Shown one piece after another: positions 42,370 through 51,483 of a DNA stretch of 64,000 nt (position 1 is its first letter; every line of letters begins with the position of its first letter). The position numbers and the translations under genes were made by a program. The stretch lies in contig JAJRXC010000098.1 in the NCBI GenBank assembly GCA_024276495.1, positions 1 through 64,000 on the forward strand. Reading direction: 5' to 3'. Below the pieces are notes generated by a model that was not told the DNA's origin, did no database searches, and was given only the letters and a program-made list of their open reading frames with translations. This DNA comes from Actinomycetes bacterium. Its GTDB lineage: Bacteria > Actinomycetota > Acidimicrobiia > Acidimicrobiales > Aldehydirespiratoraceae.

Positions 42370-43433
42370 GCCGCATCGACACCATCGCCGTGTTCGGCCT
42401 GGGAAAGGTCGGACTGCTCGCCGCCCGACTTCTCGACCAGGCCGGGTTCATCGTCGAGGCCCACGATCTCGTCGAGCCCCGCGAATCGAGCTCGTTCGAC
42501 GCCCACACCACCGACGTGACCGACACCGTCCGGCTCGACGCGGCACTGTCATCGGTCGACGCGGTGCTGTCGTGCCTCCCCTACCACTGCAACCGGGAGC
42601 TGGCCGACGCCGCCCATCGCCACGGCGTGCATTACTTCGACCTGACCGAAGACGTCCCGACCACCCGCCACATCCGCGAGTTGGCCACCACCGCGACCGC
42701 GGTGATGGCCCCGCAGTGCGGTCTCGCCCCCGGGTTCGTCGGCATCGTCGCCGCCGGCCAGGCCGCCCGCTTCGAGCGGTGCCGTTCCATCCGGATGCGG
42801 GTCGGCGCGCTCCCCCAACACCCCACCGGGCTGCTGGGCTACGCCTTCAACTGGTCGCCGGAAGGCGTCGTGAACGAATACCTCAATGACTGTGAGGTCA
42901 TCGAGGAAGGTGTGCACAAGTGGGTCTCGCCGATGGAGTGGAAGGAGACGATCTACGTCCACGGCACCAAGCTCGAGGCGTTCACGACCTCCGGCGGTCT
43001 GGGCACGATGTGCGAGAGCTTCCTCGGCGAGGTCGAGAACCTCGACTACAAGACCATGCGCTATCCCGGCCACATGGATCTCATGAACTTCTTCTTCCAC
43101 GAGTTGTTGATGCGTGAGCGCCGAGAGTTGGCCGGAGACATCCTGACGAATGCCAAACCTCCGGTCGACGAAGACGTCGTCCATGTCCATGTCGCGTCCG
43201 AGGGAACGATCGCCGGGAAGCTGAGTCGGCTCGAATACGTGCGCTCTTTTCGCCCGCGCGACGTGGGCGACACCCGCGCCACCGCCATCGCGTGGACGAC
43301 GGCAGCGTCGGTCGCGTCGGTGATCGAGATGGTCGACGACGGCACACTTCCCGCCCGGGGTTTCCTCAAGCAGGAGTCGATCCCGTTTCCCGCGTTTCGG
43401 GCCACGACCACGGGTCGGCTCTTCGCCGACTAG
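42366..43433 (+). CDS. saccharopine dehydrogenase-like lysine 6-dehydrogenase
   Basis: A 355-aa NAD(P)-binding enzyme. The Rossmann motif is TIAVFGLGKVGLLAARLLDQ at the N-terminus, followed by VDAVLSCLPYHCNRELADAA, HYFDLTEDV and APQCGLAPGFVGIVA, the pattern of saccharopine dehydrogenase/lysine 6-dehydrogenase proteins. The C-terminal domain includes GGLGTMCESFLGEVENLDYK. Lysine 6-dehydrogenase forms aminoadipate semialdehyde, the substrate of the upstream ALDH7 enzyme, so the coupling (ATGA) makes biochemical sense. Its TAG stop is the plus reading of a CTAG whose minus reading is the TAG stop of the opposing gene. Confidence 0.87.
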   Translation: MSRIDTIAVFGLGKVGLLAARLLDQAGFIVEAHDLVEPRESSSFDAHTTDVTDTVRLDAALSSVDAVLSCLPYHCNRELADAAHRHGVHYFDLTEDVPTTRHIRELATTATAVMAPQCGLAPGFVGIVAAGQAARFERCRSIRMRVGALPQHPTGLLGYAFNWSPEGVVNEYLNDCEVIEEGVHKWVSPMEWKETIYVHGTKLEAFTTSGGLGTMCESFLGEVENLDYKTMRYPGHMDLMNFFFHELLMRERRELAGDILTNAKPPVDEDVVHVHVASEGTIAGKLSRLEYVRSFRPRDVGDTRATAIAWTTAASVASVIEMVDDGTLPARGFLKQESIPFPAFRATTTGRLFAD

Positions 43434-45355
43434 AGGGGAGCGAGACGCAGCTCGTGACGGCCGCCGAGATCGACGGTGACATCGGCGTGCCCGTCGGCAT
43501 CGGCGACGACGTCGGCGTCGACCCCGCCCACGACCCCGTACGGGGCAGACGGGTGGAGCCCCTCGATGCGCAGGGACGCACGTCGCGCGCCGTCGCCGGG
43601 CCGCAACGTCAGGTCGAGCGCCCGGCCGTCGGTGACCGCTCGCGTGACGAGGACTTCGGGATACGACACATCGGCGAGGACGGGACCGGCCCGCCACTCG
43701 TCCGGCACACCGGAGCGCACGAGATCGAACCAGCCGTCTCTCCGGTTCATCCGGGCGAACGCCCAGTACGCGTTGGCGAAGATCGACGCGTCGGCGTAGC
43801 ACCTCGTACCGGCCGACGACGCCACCGCACACTCGGCATCGGTCTGGGCGATGATGGCCTCGGCCAGCTCCTCGTCGCCCATCTCGCGTGCGAGCATCAG
43901 CACACACGCGTTGCGAAGGATCGGCAGCTTCGCACCCGAACCCGGGTCGACGATGTCGAGACGATGGCTGAACCCCGATCCGGCGAACTCGACGGCGCCG
44001 TCGACGAGCCGGACCTGGTCGTGGCGCAGGATCTCCCAGGTTCGCGCCGCGATGTCCGGGACGAGCGGGCGCATGAAGAAGGCCTGGCCGGCATCCGCCG
44101 CGATCGTCTTGAGGAGCGTGTTCGAAAAGCCGTAGCGGGCGGACAGGTTCGGGACGATCCTGCCGTCGGGAGAGGTGAACTCTGCATCGATTCCCCGCCG
44201 GAAGCGCTCGACGATGCCGGTGACGCCGTCCCCGCCCAGGCGACGCTCGCGCGCGACCATCGCGTTGAGCGCGATCGCGTTGCACGACGAGAAGAGCAGG
44301 CCGGGCTCACAGGGGATCAGGCCCCAGTCGCCCCACTCGCAGGTCAGGTTGGTCCCGAGCGTCGCCGCGATCGTTGCGCCGTCGTAGCGAAACACCCGCG
44401 ACTCGTTCCAACGGAACTCGAGCGAGTCGGGATCGTCGTAGCGGGTGTCGCCGGTCGTCGACGCGTAGGTCTCGAGCATGAGTGCCAGATAGCCCGAGTA
44501 CATCACGTTGTCGCGCCGGATCGGGTCGGGATCGGCGTCGAGGTTGCCGAACAGGTTCTCCCGGTGCCAGAACTCCCATGCCGAACGCTCGAGGTCGCGT
44601 TCGATCAGGCGACGTTGCGCGCCCGACAGGTAGCCGTGAAACGCCGGGGTGCGGGCGTACTGGGCGAGGGCGAGGGCCCATTGGAGCCAGTTGCACTGGT
44701 ACCGGAGTCCTCCCATGAGCAGGCCATGGCCCTCGAGACGATCGGCCGTGAGACCGCGATCGATGACCCAGCGCAGGAGCGCCATCTCGTCGGCGTCGAG
44801 CTCGGGGCCGGCCTCCGGTGTCGGCGTCGGGAGCGGGCGATGAAAGGTCGTCTCGCGCAGCCACCGGTTGCGTTCGACGCCGAGCTCCCGACACGAGCGC
44901 GTCTCCCACCGTTTCCTGACGAACAAGGCGACCATCGCCGTCGCGCCGATGGCAGGAACCACCCACTGTGCCCAGGTCCACAGGCCGGTGTCGGTGCGCA
45001 GCGGACCGACCAGCGCCGCGCCGATCCACACCGCGGGCAGCACGCTCTGGTTGGTCCCGACGTAGAAGACGACGGCGCCGTAGATCGCGCCGGCCGCGAC
45101 GAGAGCGACGAAGACGGGATCGGACGTGTAGACGAGTCCGCCGCCGGGCAGGACCAGTCCGAGCCCGAGGGCACGCCACGGGGGCGACGATCCGAGCACC
45201 GACGGCACCGTGGCGAGCACGATCACGGCCCAGTAGATGGCGGCCGTGCGGCGGACACTGCCCGCGAGGAGAGGGCCGTGGGCACCTCGGTGGAAGGGAA
45301 TGGCGGGAACGGGCTCGGTCGCGCTCGTCGGTTCCAACCGTTCGTCGACGCCCAT
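43430..45355 (-). CDS. linalool dehydratase/isomerase-like membrane protein
   Basis: A 641-aa protein with about four N-terminal membrane helices (to about residue 140: AAIYWAVIVLATVPSVLG, LVAAGAIYGAVVFYVG, WVVPAIGATAMVALFV). A large alpha/alpha-barrel-like domain follows, which I recognise as the linalool dehydratase/isomerase (Ldi) type: RRDNVMYSGYLALMLETYAS, TNLTCEWGDWGLIPCEPGLL and FSSCNAIALNAMVARER. Ldi of Castellaniella is a soluble-periplasmic enzyme; members with membrane domains are uncharacterised. The paired Cys residues in CEWGDWGLIPCEP could correspond to Ldi active-site cysteines. ATG 45355 has GGGAGG four bases upstream. The substrate may be a terpene alcohol or something unrelated. 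Confidence 0.8.
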   Translation of the reverse strand: MGVDERLEPTSATEPVPAIPFHRGAHGPLLAGSVRRTAAIYWAVIVLATVPSVLGSSPPWRALGLGLVLPGGGLVYTSDPVFVALVAAGAIYGAVVFYVGTNQSVLPAVWIGAALVGPLRTDTGLWTWAQWVVPAIGATAMVALFVRKRWETRSCRELGVERNRWLRETTFHRPLPTPTPEAGPELDADEMALLRWVIDRGLTADRLEGHGLLMGGLRYQCNWLQWALALAQYARTPAFHGYLSGAQRRLIERDLERSAWEFWHRENLFGNLDADPDPIRRDNVMYSGYLALMLETYASTTGDTRYDDPDSLEFRWNESRVFRYDGATIAATLGTNLTCEWGDWGLIPCEPGLLFSSCNAIALNAMVARERRLGGDGVTGIVERFRRGIDAEFTSPDGRIVPNLSARYGFSNTLLKTIAADAGQAFFMRPLVPDIAARTWEILRHDQVRLVDGAVEFAGSGFSHRLDIVDPGSGAKLPILRNACVLMLAREMGDEELAEAIIAQTDAECAVASSAGTRCYADASIFANAYWAFARMNRRDGWFDLVRSGVPDEWRAGPVLADVSYPEVLVTRAVTDGRALDLTLRPGDGARRASLRIEGLHPSAPYGVVGGVDADVVADADGHADVTVDLGGRHELRLAPL

Positions 45356-45495
45356 GAGGCCTCCCTTGTCGTTCGCCCGTGTGTCCTTCCTACACCCGGA
45401 CACGCCGCGTGGGGAACGCGAGGCCCTCCGACCGCTCCCGGGCTGAATCAATCGACCGGCGATCTCCTAGGATGTCGCGACGAAGGGGGTCACAC

Positions 45496-46500
45496 GTGTT
45501 GGCTGCGAAACCGCTGCTCGAGGTCCACGACCTGCGAACCTATTTCCTCACCGACCAGGGCGATGTTCGTGCCGTCGACGGCATCTCGTTCTCGATGAAC
45601 GAAGGCGAACGCCTCGGCGTGGTCGGGGAGTCCGGGTCGGGAAAGTCGGTCACCGCCGCGTCGATCATGGGCCTGATCGATCCTCCGGGCGCGATCGTCG
45701 GCGGCGAGATCCGTTTCCGGGGCCGGGATCTCGTCTCGCTGTCCGAACGTGAGATGCAGAGGATCCGCGGGCGCGAGATCGCGATCATCTTCCAGGATCC
45801 GATGACGGCGCTCGATCCGGTCTTCACGATCGGAAGCCAGATGACCGAGACGCTGCGCATCCATCGCAACATGACCAAGAAGGAGGCTCGGACCGTCGCG
45901 ATCGACACGCTCCGCGACGTCCACATTCCGAGCCCGGAGAAGCGGTTCCGCGACTATCCCCATCAGTTCTCCGGGGGGATGCGCCAGCGGGTCGTCATCG
46001 CGATGGCCCTCTTGTGCGATCCGACCCTGCTCATCGCCGACGAACCGACGACCGCGCTCGATGTGACCTCGCAGGCCCAGGTGATGGACCTCATGCTCGG
46101 GCTCGCGAACGACCGTGGCACCGCGGTCATGCTGATCACCCACGATCTCGGCGTCGTCGCCGGATTCTGCGAGAACGTCCAGGTCATGTACGCCGGTGAG
46201 ATCATCGAACGAGGCGACGCCAAGTCGCTCTACGCCAACCCCGAGCATCCCTACACACGGGGTCTGCTCCACTCCGTCCCCCGGCTCGATGAGGAGTCGA
46301 AGACGCTGTATTCCATCCGCGGGTCCGCACCGTCGTTGACGACTCCTCCACAGGGGTGTCGTTTCTGGCCGCGTTGCGATCGCGCCACCGACCTGTGCGT
46401 CTCCGAACGACCCGAACCGTGCCACGGCGAGGACACCAACGAGTGCGCCTGTCACTTCGCCGGCGAGCTGCACCGTCCACACCAGGGAGTCGACGCGTGA
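45496..46500 (+). CDS. peptide ABC transporter ATPase (DppD/OppD type)
   Basis: A 334-aa ATPase of a dipeptide/oligopeptide importer. Walker A is GESGSGKSV near residue 42, the Q-loop is IIFQDPMTALDP, the signature FSGGMRQRV, Walker B LLIADEPTTALDV and the switch His in LITHDLGVV. The C-terminal oligopeptide extension has the cysteine cluster of this subfamily (GCRFWPRCDRATDLC and CACHF), which can bind an iron-sulfur cluster. GTG 45496 follows AGGGGG with an 8-base spacer, so it beats ATG 45472. Its TGA overlaps the next GTG (GTGA). Confidence 0.92.
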   Translation: MLAAKPLLEVHDLRTYFLTDQGDVRAVDGISFSMNEGERLGVVGESGSGKSVTAASIMGLIDPPGAIVGGEIRFRGRDLVSLSEREMQRIRGREIAIIFQDPMTALDPVFTIGSQMTETLRIHRNMTKKEARTVAIDTLRDVHIPSPEKRFRDYPHQFSGGMRQRVVIAMALLCDPTLLIADEPTTALDVTSQAQVMDLMLGLANDRGTAVMLITHDLGVVAGFCENVQVMYAGEIIERGDAKSLYANPEHPYTRGLLHSVPRLDEESKTLYSIRGSAPSLTTPPQGCRFWPRCDRATDLCVSERPEPCHGEDTNECACHFAGELHRPHQGVDA

Positions 46501-47618
46501 CCGCGCCCCACACCCACACCGGCGACGTGATCGACACCGACGACGATGTCGTGTTGCGAGTCGAGGGCCTCACCAAGGACTTTCTGGTTCGCCGTCGTGG
46601 CCTCCGACGGGAGGCCCAACATCTCCACGCGGTGGCCGGTGTCTCGTTCGAGGTGCACGCCGGCCAGACCCTGAGCCTCGTCGGTGAGTCCGGGTGCGGG
46701 AAGTCGACCACGGCTCGTGCGGTGCTGCGCCTCGTGGAGCCGACCGCGGGCCGCATCGAGTTCCGGGTCCACGACGAAGAGTCCGGGCGTGCGTCGATGG
46801 TCGACATCGTCCAGGCCGGCGCGGCCGAGCTTCGCCGCGTGCGCCGCAACGCCCAGATCGTCTTCCAGGACCCGGTCGCGTCCCTCAACCCGAGGATGAC
46901 CGTCGAGTCGATCGTCGCGGAGCCGTTGGTCGCCTACCGGGTCGGGACCCGCAAGGAGAGAGCGGCGCGAGTCAGGGAGCTGCTGGAACAGGTCGGTTTG
47001 AAGGCGTCACACGCCCGACGTCATCCGCGGTCGTTCTCGGGCGGTCAACGCCAGCGAATCGGCATCGCCAGGGCGCTCGCGTTGCGTCCCTCGCTCATCA
47101 TCCTCGACGAACCGGTGTCGGCGCTCGACGTCTCGGTGCAGGCCCAGGTGCTCAACCTCCTCGACGAGCTCCAACAGGACCTCGGGTTGAGCTACCTCTT
47201 CATCGCCCACGATCTCGCGGTCGTGCGCCACGTCAGCACCGACGTCGCGGTGATGTATCTCGGCAAGATCGTGGAGAAGGCCGAACGGAGCGAGCTGTTC
47301 GACGCCCCCCTCCACCCCTACACCCATTCGCTGATGTCGGCCGTACCCATTCCGGATCCGGCCATCGAGGGGTACCGCAAGCGAATCATTCTCGAAAGCG
47401 ACATCCCGTCGGCGGTCAACCCTCCGACGGGCTGCCACTTCCGGACCCGGTGTCCGATCGCCGAGGTCCCCGGGCCGTGTTCGGAGCTCGAACCGGAGCT
47501 CGTGGAGCACGCCCCGGGACATTGGGCGGCCTGTCATTTTCCCCAGCCCCACGGCTGGCTCAGTCAGACACCGGTGTCGTTCGAGCCCCCGGCCGACGAG
47601 GCGCCGTCGTCGCCCTGA
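46497..47618 (+). CDS. peptide ABC transporter ATPase (DppF/OppF type)
   Basis: A 373-aa second ATPase of the same importer. Walker A is GESGCGKST near residue 65, the Q-loop IVFQDPVASLNP, the signature FSGGQRQRIGIARAL, Walker B LIILDEPVSALDV and the switch His in FIAHDLAVV. The C-terminal cysteine cluster (GCHFRTRCPIAEVPGPC) is present. It is coupled to DppD by GTGA. Its last 55 bases overlap the end of the convergently transcribed DppC-type permease gene, so the ATPases and permeases of one transporter run towards each other. Confidence 0.92.
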   Translation: MTAPHTHTGDVIDTDDDVVLRVEGLTKDFLVRRRGLRREAQHLHAVAGVSFEVHAGQTLSLVGESGCGKSTTARAVLRLVEPTAGRIEFRVHDEESGRASMVDIVQAGAAELRRVRRNAQIVFQDPVASLNPRMTVESIVAEPLVAYRVGTRKERAARVRELLEQVGLKASHARRHPRSFSGGQRQRIGIARALALRPSLIILDEPVSALDVSVQAQVLNLLDELQQDLGLSYLFIAHDLAVVRHVSTDVAVMYLGKIVEKAERSELFDAPLHPYTHSLMSAVPIPDPAIEGYRKRIILESDIPSAVNPPTGCHFRTRCPIAEVPGPCSELEPELVEHAPGHWAACHFPQPHGWLSQTPVSFEPPADEAPSSP

Positions 47619-48634
47619 GCCGGCGTCACCTGGGGGGTGGGATCGGCCACATCGACCACCGGCGCGCCCTGGTAGCGGGCCCGAAGCTTCTCGAGGCGCC
47701 GATCGAACCGTGACCTGCTGAGGGTCGCCCCCGACGGGTCGAACACGTCACGCAGCCCGTCGCCGATGAAGTTCACCGACACGACCGTGAGGAAGATCAT
47801 CAAGCCGGGGAAGACCGCAGCCGACGGGGTCGAGAAGATCACCCGCTGGGCATCCCGCAGCATCGTGCCCCACGACGGTGTGGGGGGCTGAAGGCCGAGA
47901 CCCAGGAAGCTCAGGGTCGATTCGGCGATGATCGCCGACGCAACTCCCAGCGTTCCCGCGACGATCAGCGGACTGATCGAGTTCGGGAGGAGATGTTTGA
48001 ACACGATTCCGAACGAGCGGGTTCCGGAGGCACGGGCCGACACGACGAACTCTCGTTCGCGCAGGGTCAGGAAGGATCCCCGCACGAGGCGAGCGACGTT
48101 CATCCACCGCACCAGCCCGATGATGATCACCATGGTGGTGAAGCTGGGGCCCAGCAGCGACGCCGCGAGGATCAACAGGAACAGGTCGGGCAGGGAGAGG
48201 GCCAGGTCCGTGAGTCGCATCAACACGTTGTCGATCCAACGGCCGTAGAACCCGGCGATCGAGCCGATCGTGATGCCGACGCCGAGGGCGACGCTGGTGG
48301 CCAACGCGGCGACCCCGAGCGACACCCGCCCGCCGGCGAGGATCCGGGTCATCGAGTCGCGGCCGAGCTCGTCGGTTCCCATCGGGTGGGCCCACGACGG
48401 CCCCTGCAGCCGGTTCCCCAGATCCTGGGTGAGGGTGTCGTACGGGCTCAGGATCGGTCCGAGGATCGCGGCGGCGAGGATCAGGGTCAAGACGACGAGC
48501 CCGATGACGGCCGGCCGGTTTCGGCTGAACGATCGCCAGTTGCGGCGCCAGTCGGAGATCTCCTCCACTTCCTCGTCGCGTTCGAGCGCGAGAAGGTGCT
48601 CCTCGGAGATGCCGTGGGATTCGAGATCAGTCAA
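47564..48634 (-). CDS. peptide ABC transporter permease (DppC/OppC type)
   Basis: A 356-aa inner-membrane permease with an N-terminal cytosolic stretch, a first helix (VIGLVVLTLILAAAILGPI) and the OppC pattern HPMGTDELGRDSMTRILAGG. The EAA coupling loop is visible as ARASGTRSFGIVFKHLLPN. A C-terminal Pro/Asp-rich tail of about 60 residues is unusual. The only good start is TTG 48634, inside an 8-base overlap with the end of the DppB-type gene. Its 3' end overlaps the DppF gene by 55 bases. Confidence 0.9.
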   Translation of the reverse strand: MTDLESHGISEEHLLALERDEEVEEISDWRRNWRSFSRNRPAVIGLVVLTLILAAAILGPILSPYDTLTQDLGNRLQGPSWAHPMGTDELGRDSMTRILAGGRVSLGVAALATSVALGVGITIGSIAGFYGRWIDNVLMRLTDLALSLPDLFLLILAASLLGPSFTTMVIIIGLVRWMNVARLVRGSFLTLREREFVVSARASGTRSFGIVFKHLLPNSISPLIVAGTLGVASAIIAESTLSFLGLGLQPPTPSWGTMLRDAQRVIFSTPSAAVFPGLMIFLTVVSVNFIGDGLRDVFDPSGATLSRSRFDRRLEKLRARYQGAPVVDVADPTPQVTPAQGDDGASSAGGSNDTGV

Positions 48635-49580
48635 AGCGCACCCGCGGGTCGAGCTTGCTGTACAAGACGTCGGCGAGCAGGTTCGAGGCGACGACCATCA
48701 GCGATCCGAGGACGAGCACGCCCATCAGCACCGGATAATCGAAGCGAATCGCGGAATCCCAGAACAGGCGTCCGGTCCCCGGCCACGAGAAGATCGTCTC
48801 GACGACGAGGGTGCCGACCAGGAACTCCGGGATGTGGATCGCGACGACGGTGACGAACGGGATTCCGGCGTTGCGCAGGGCGTGGCGCAGGTACCGGCGA
48901 ATCGGCGGCAGACCACGCGCCTTGTTGAAGCGCATGTACTCCTCGTCCATCGTCTCGATCATCGACGAACGCAGATATCTCGTGAAGAACGAGAGCGACA
49001 CCATCGAGACGGTGATCGTGGGAAGGGTGAGGTAGCGGATTCGGGTGAGGATGTCGATGTCCTCGCCCGGTGGCCCCATGCCGCCGGTCGGAAACCAGTC
49101 GAGCCACACCGCGAAGATCACGATCAGCATCAGGCCGAGCCAGAACACGGGGATCGACAGGCCGACGAAGCTGGCGAAGGTCAGCGTGTGGTCGATCCAG
49201 GTGTCGCGCTTGATCGCGGCGAGCAGCCCCAACGGGATCGAGATGATGAGCGACACGGTGATCCCGGCGGCCATCAGCAGCAGGGTCGCCGGGAGTCGCT
49301 CCATGATGAGATCGAAGACCGGTTGTCGAGCAACGAAGGAGATTCCCCAGTCCCCTTGGATGAAGCTTCCCAGCCATGTGAAGTACTGGGCCACGATCGG
49401 TCGGTCGTAGCCGAGCTCCGCCTCGATCCGGGCGAGGTCCTCACCACGGATGTTGGCGATTCCCCGGTAGGCGGCCGTCGGTCCTCCGGGTGTCAGCTGG
49501 AGGAGGACGAACGCCACCACGGAGATGCCGATGAGAATGGGCACGGCTTGCAGAATTCGTTTGACGATGAATTTCAGCAA
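48627..49580 (-). CDS. peptide ABC transporter permease (DppB/OppB type)
   Basis: A 317-aa inner-membrane permease with the usual six helices. The N-terminus MLKFIVKRILQAVPILIGIS and the early FVLLQLTPGGP match the DppB pattern, and the EAA loop is KARGLPPIRRYLRHALRNAG. SWPGTGRLFWDSA near the end is typical. The start is TTG 49580; no ATG or GTG fits the family N-terminus. It lies 39 bases after the binding-protein gene, in the same transcript. Confidence 0.9.
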   Translation of the reverse strand: MLKFIVKRILQAVPILIGISVVAFVLLQLTPGGPTAAYRGIANIRGEDLARIEAELGYDRPIVAQYFTWLGSFIQGDWGISFVARQPVFDLIMERLPATLLLMAAGITVSLIISIPLGLLAAIKRDTWIDHTLTFASFVGLSIPVFWLGLMLIVIFAVWLDWFPTGGMGPPGEDIDILTRIRYLTLPTITVSMVSLSFFTRYLRSSMIETMDEEYMRFNKARGLPPIRRYLRHALRNAGIPFVTVVAIHIPEFLVGTLVVETIFSWPGTGRLFWDSAIRFDYPVLMGVLVLGSLMVVASNLLADVLYSKLDPRVRFD

Positions 49581-49619
49581 ACCGCACCCACTCTCATCTA
49601 CGTGACCGGTGTTCGTCGC

Positions 49620-51356
49620 CTAGCCGGCGATTGACCACTCCTCGGCGTTCCACGTGACCTCACCCCAGGGGTTGGGCGAGTAGCCGCTGACGGCATCGCT
49701 GAACGCGTCGATCTTGGAGCGGTTGTACAGGGGAATGTAGACGCCGGCGTCGAGGATCTCCTCGACGACGATCCGGTAGGCCTCCTTGCGAGCCTCGATG
49801 TCGAGGGTCGTGGCGCCGGCTTCGATGGCTTCGTCGAGCCGGTCGCTCTGGAGCCGGAAGAAGTTCCAGCCCTGGCCCCCTGGATCCTGCGGGATCGAGC
49901 TCGAATCGAACAAGATGCCGAGGAAGCCGGCCGGATCGAGATCCGGACCCCACGTGTCCATCGCGATGTCGAAGTCGCCTCGCTGGAGCTTGCCGTTCTC
50001 GGCCCAGTTGCCGAACAGCGTTGCCGCCGGGACGTTGTTGATGACGAGCTCGATGCCGACGGCCTTGAACTGCTCCTGGAGCACCTGCTCGGTGAGCTCT
50101 CGGACCTGCTGGCCGGTCGGCGTCGTGATCTCGAGGGTCAGACGTTGACCGTCCTTCTCCCGGATGCCGTCGCCGCTGTCGACCCAGCCGGACTCCTCGA
50201 GGAGCGCACGGGCTCCCTCGGGGTCGTAGGCCGGGTTGGAGAGGCCTTCCGGCGCGGCCCAACCGAGACCGATCGGCGAAGTGGCCGCTTCGGAGAGCCC
50301 GAAGAGCAGCTCTTCGATGATCGGCGTGCGATCGATCGCCATCGCCAACGCGAGCCGGACGTTCGGGTCACCGAACGCGAAGTGCGGGTCGGCGGGGTCG
50401 GACCCGGAGCTCAGGTTGAGACCGAGGTATTCGACGTTCGACGACGGTGTCACCTGGACGTTGACGCCGTCCATGCTGGTGAACTGGTCGATGACAGCCG
50501 TGTCGACGTTCCAGAACACGTCGATGTCGCCGGTTCTCATCTGCACGATGCCGGCGTTCTGGTCGGGGATGATCTTGAAGATGATCCGGTCGAGCAGCGG
50601 CAGCGACGGGTCGCGATAGTTCGGGTTGGCGTCGAGGATGATCGACTGGCCGGAGTTCCACTCGGTCACCATGAACGGGCCGGTGCCTTCGGGGATGCGG
50701 TTGAAGTCGGCTTCGCCGAACGCCTCGCCTTCCAGCACGTGGGCCGGGAGGATGGCTTCGGGGATGCTGAACAACGACAACGCCGGCGAGTACAGCGTCG
50801 AGTAGTTGACGACGACGGTCTGGTCGTCGGGCGTCTCGATCGACTCGATGTCCTCGTAGCCGAGCTGGGTGGTCACGGCGTTCGCCGGATCCATCACCGT
50901 CTCCCAGGTGAACTGGACGTCACGCGAGGTGAACGGATGGCCGTCGGACCAGGTGGTGCCTTCGACCAGGTTGTAGGTGACCGTGAGCCCATCTTCGGAG
51001 ATCGTCCCGTCGGCTGCCGATGGCACCGACGAGAGCTCCGGAACGTAGTTGCCGTCGGGATCCGCGTCGACGAGCCCCTCGAGAACGAGGTCTCGAACGA
51101 TCCGGCTTGCCGTCTGCACGGCCAGGAACGGATTGAGGTTGTCCGGCTCCTGGAACAAGCCGACGGTCAGGACCCCACCTGGTTCTTCGGCGGTGTCCGC
51201 CGAGTCGTCAGGGGTAGCGTCGGCTCCCCCGTCGGTGGCGTCCCCCGACGCATCGGTCGTCGCGGCATCGTCGCTGTCGTTGCCGCAGGCGGCAGCGATC
51301 AGCGCGAGAACGACGAGCAACATCGCCGCCCGCTTCATGGGCTTCGTACGCATCAC
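49620..51356 (-). CDS. peptide ABC transporter substrate-binding lipoprotein
   Basis: A 578-aa family 5 extracellular solute-binding lipoprotein. The lipobox is in MLLVVLALIAAACGND, followed by an Asp/Ala/Thr-rich linker to about residue 58. The SBP_bac_5 fold follows (VGLFQEPDNLNPFLAVQTA, TWSDGHPFTSRDVQFTWETV, NPNYRDPSLPLLDRIIFKII, FGDPNVRLALAMAIDRTPII). GTG 51356 and ATG 51353 are adjacent possible starts served by GGAGG. It heads the dppABC-like transcript. Ligand may be peptides or another oligomer. Confidence 0.92.
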   Translation of the reverse strand: MMRTKPMKRAAMLLVVLALIAAACGNDSDDAATTDASGDATDGGADATPDDSADTAEEPGGVLTVGLFQEPDNLNPFLAVQTASRIVRDLVLEGLVDADPDGNYVPELSSVPSAADGTISEDGLTVTYNLVEGTTWSDGHPFTSRDVQFTWETVMDPANAVTTQLGYEDIESIETPDDQTVVVNYSTLYSPALSLFSIPEAILPAHVLEGEAFGEADFNRIPEGTGPFMVTEWNSGQSIILDANPNYRDPSLPLLDRIIFKIIPDQNAGIVQMRTGDIDVFWNVDTAVIDQFTSMDGVNVQVTPSSNVEYLGLNLSSGSDPADPHFAFGDPNVRLALAMAIDRTPIIEELLFGLSEAATSPIGLGWAAPEGLSNPAYDPEGARALLEESGWVDSGDGIREKDGQRLTLEITTPTGQQVRELTEQVLQEQFKAVGIELVINNVPAATLFGNWAENGKLQRGDFDIAMDTWGPDLDPAGFLGILFDSSSIPQDPGGQGWNFFRLQSDRLDEAIEAGATTLDIEARKEAYRIVVEEILDAGVYIPLYNRSKIDAFSDAVSGYSPNPWGEVTWNAEEWSIAG

Positions 51357-51463
51357 AGAAATTCCCTCCTCGAGACCAATGTGGTCTGGATGTCTTTTTC
51401 GTCTCCCGAGGAATGACCGTCATCTCGAAGAGCACACCTCATGTGTGGTCTCGATGGCGGAGA

Positions 51464-51478
51464 TGCCCCTGGGGGGCA
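51464..51478 (-). terminator. possible hairpin terminator
   Basis: TGCCCC-TGG-GGGGCA (51464-51478) forms a perfect 6-bp GC stem with a 3-base loop, about 6 bases after the stop of the 263-aa binding-fold gene on the minus strand. No T-tract follows, as is common in high-GC actinobacteria, so it may instead act in the other direction. A second weaker hairpin, CACAC-N5-GTGTG, lies at 51433-51447. Confidence 0.4.
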
Positions 51479-51483
51479 CCCTA

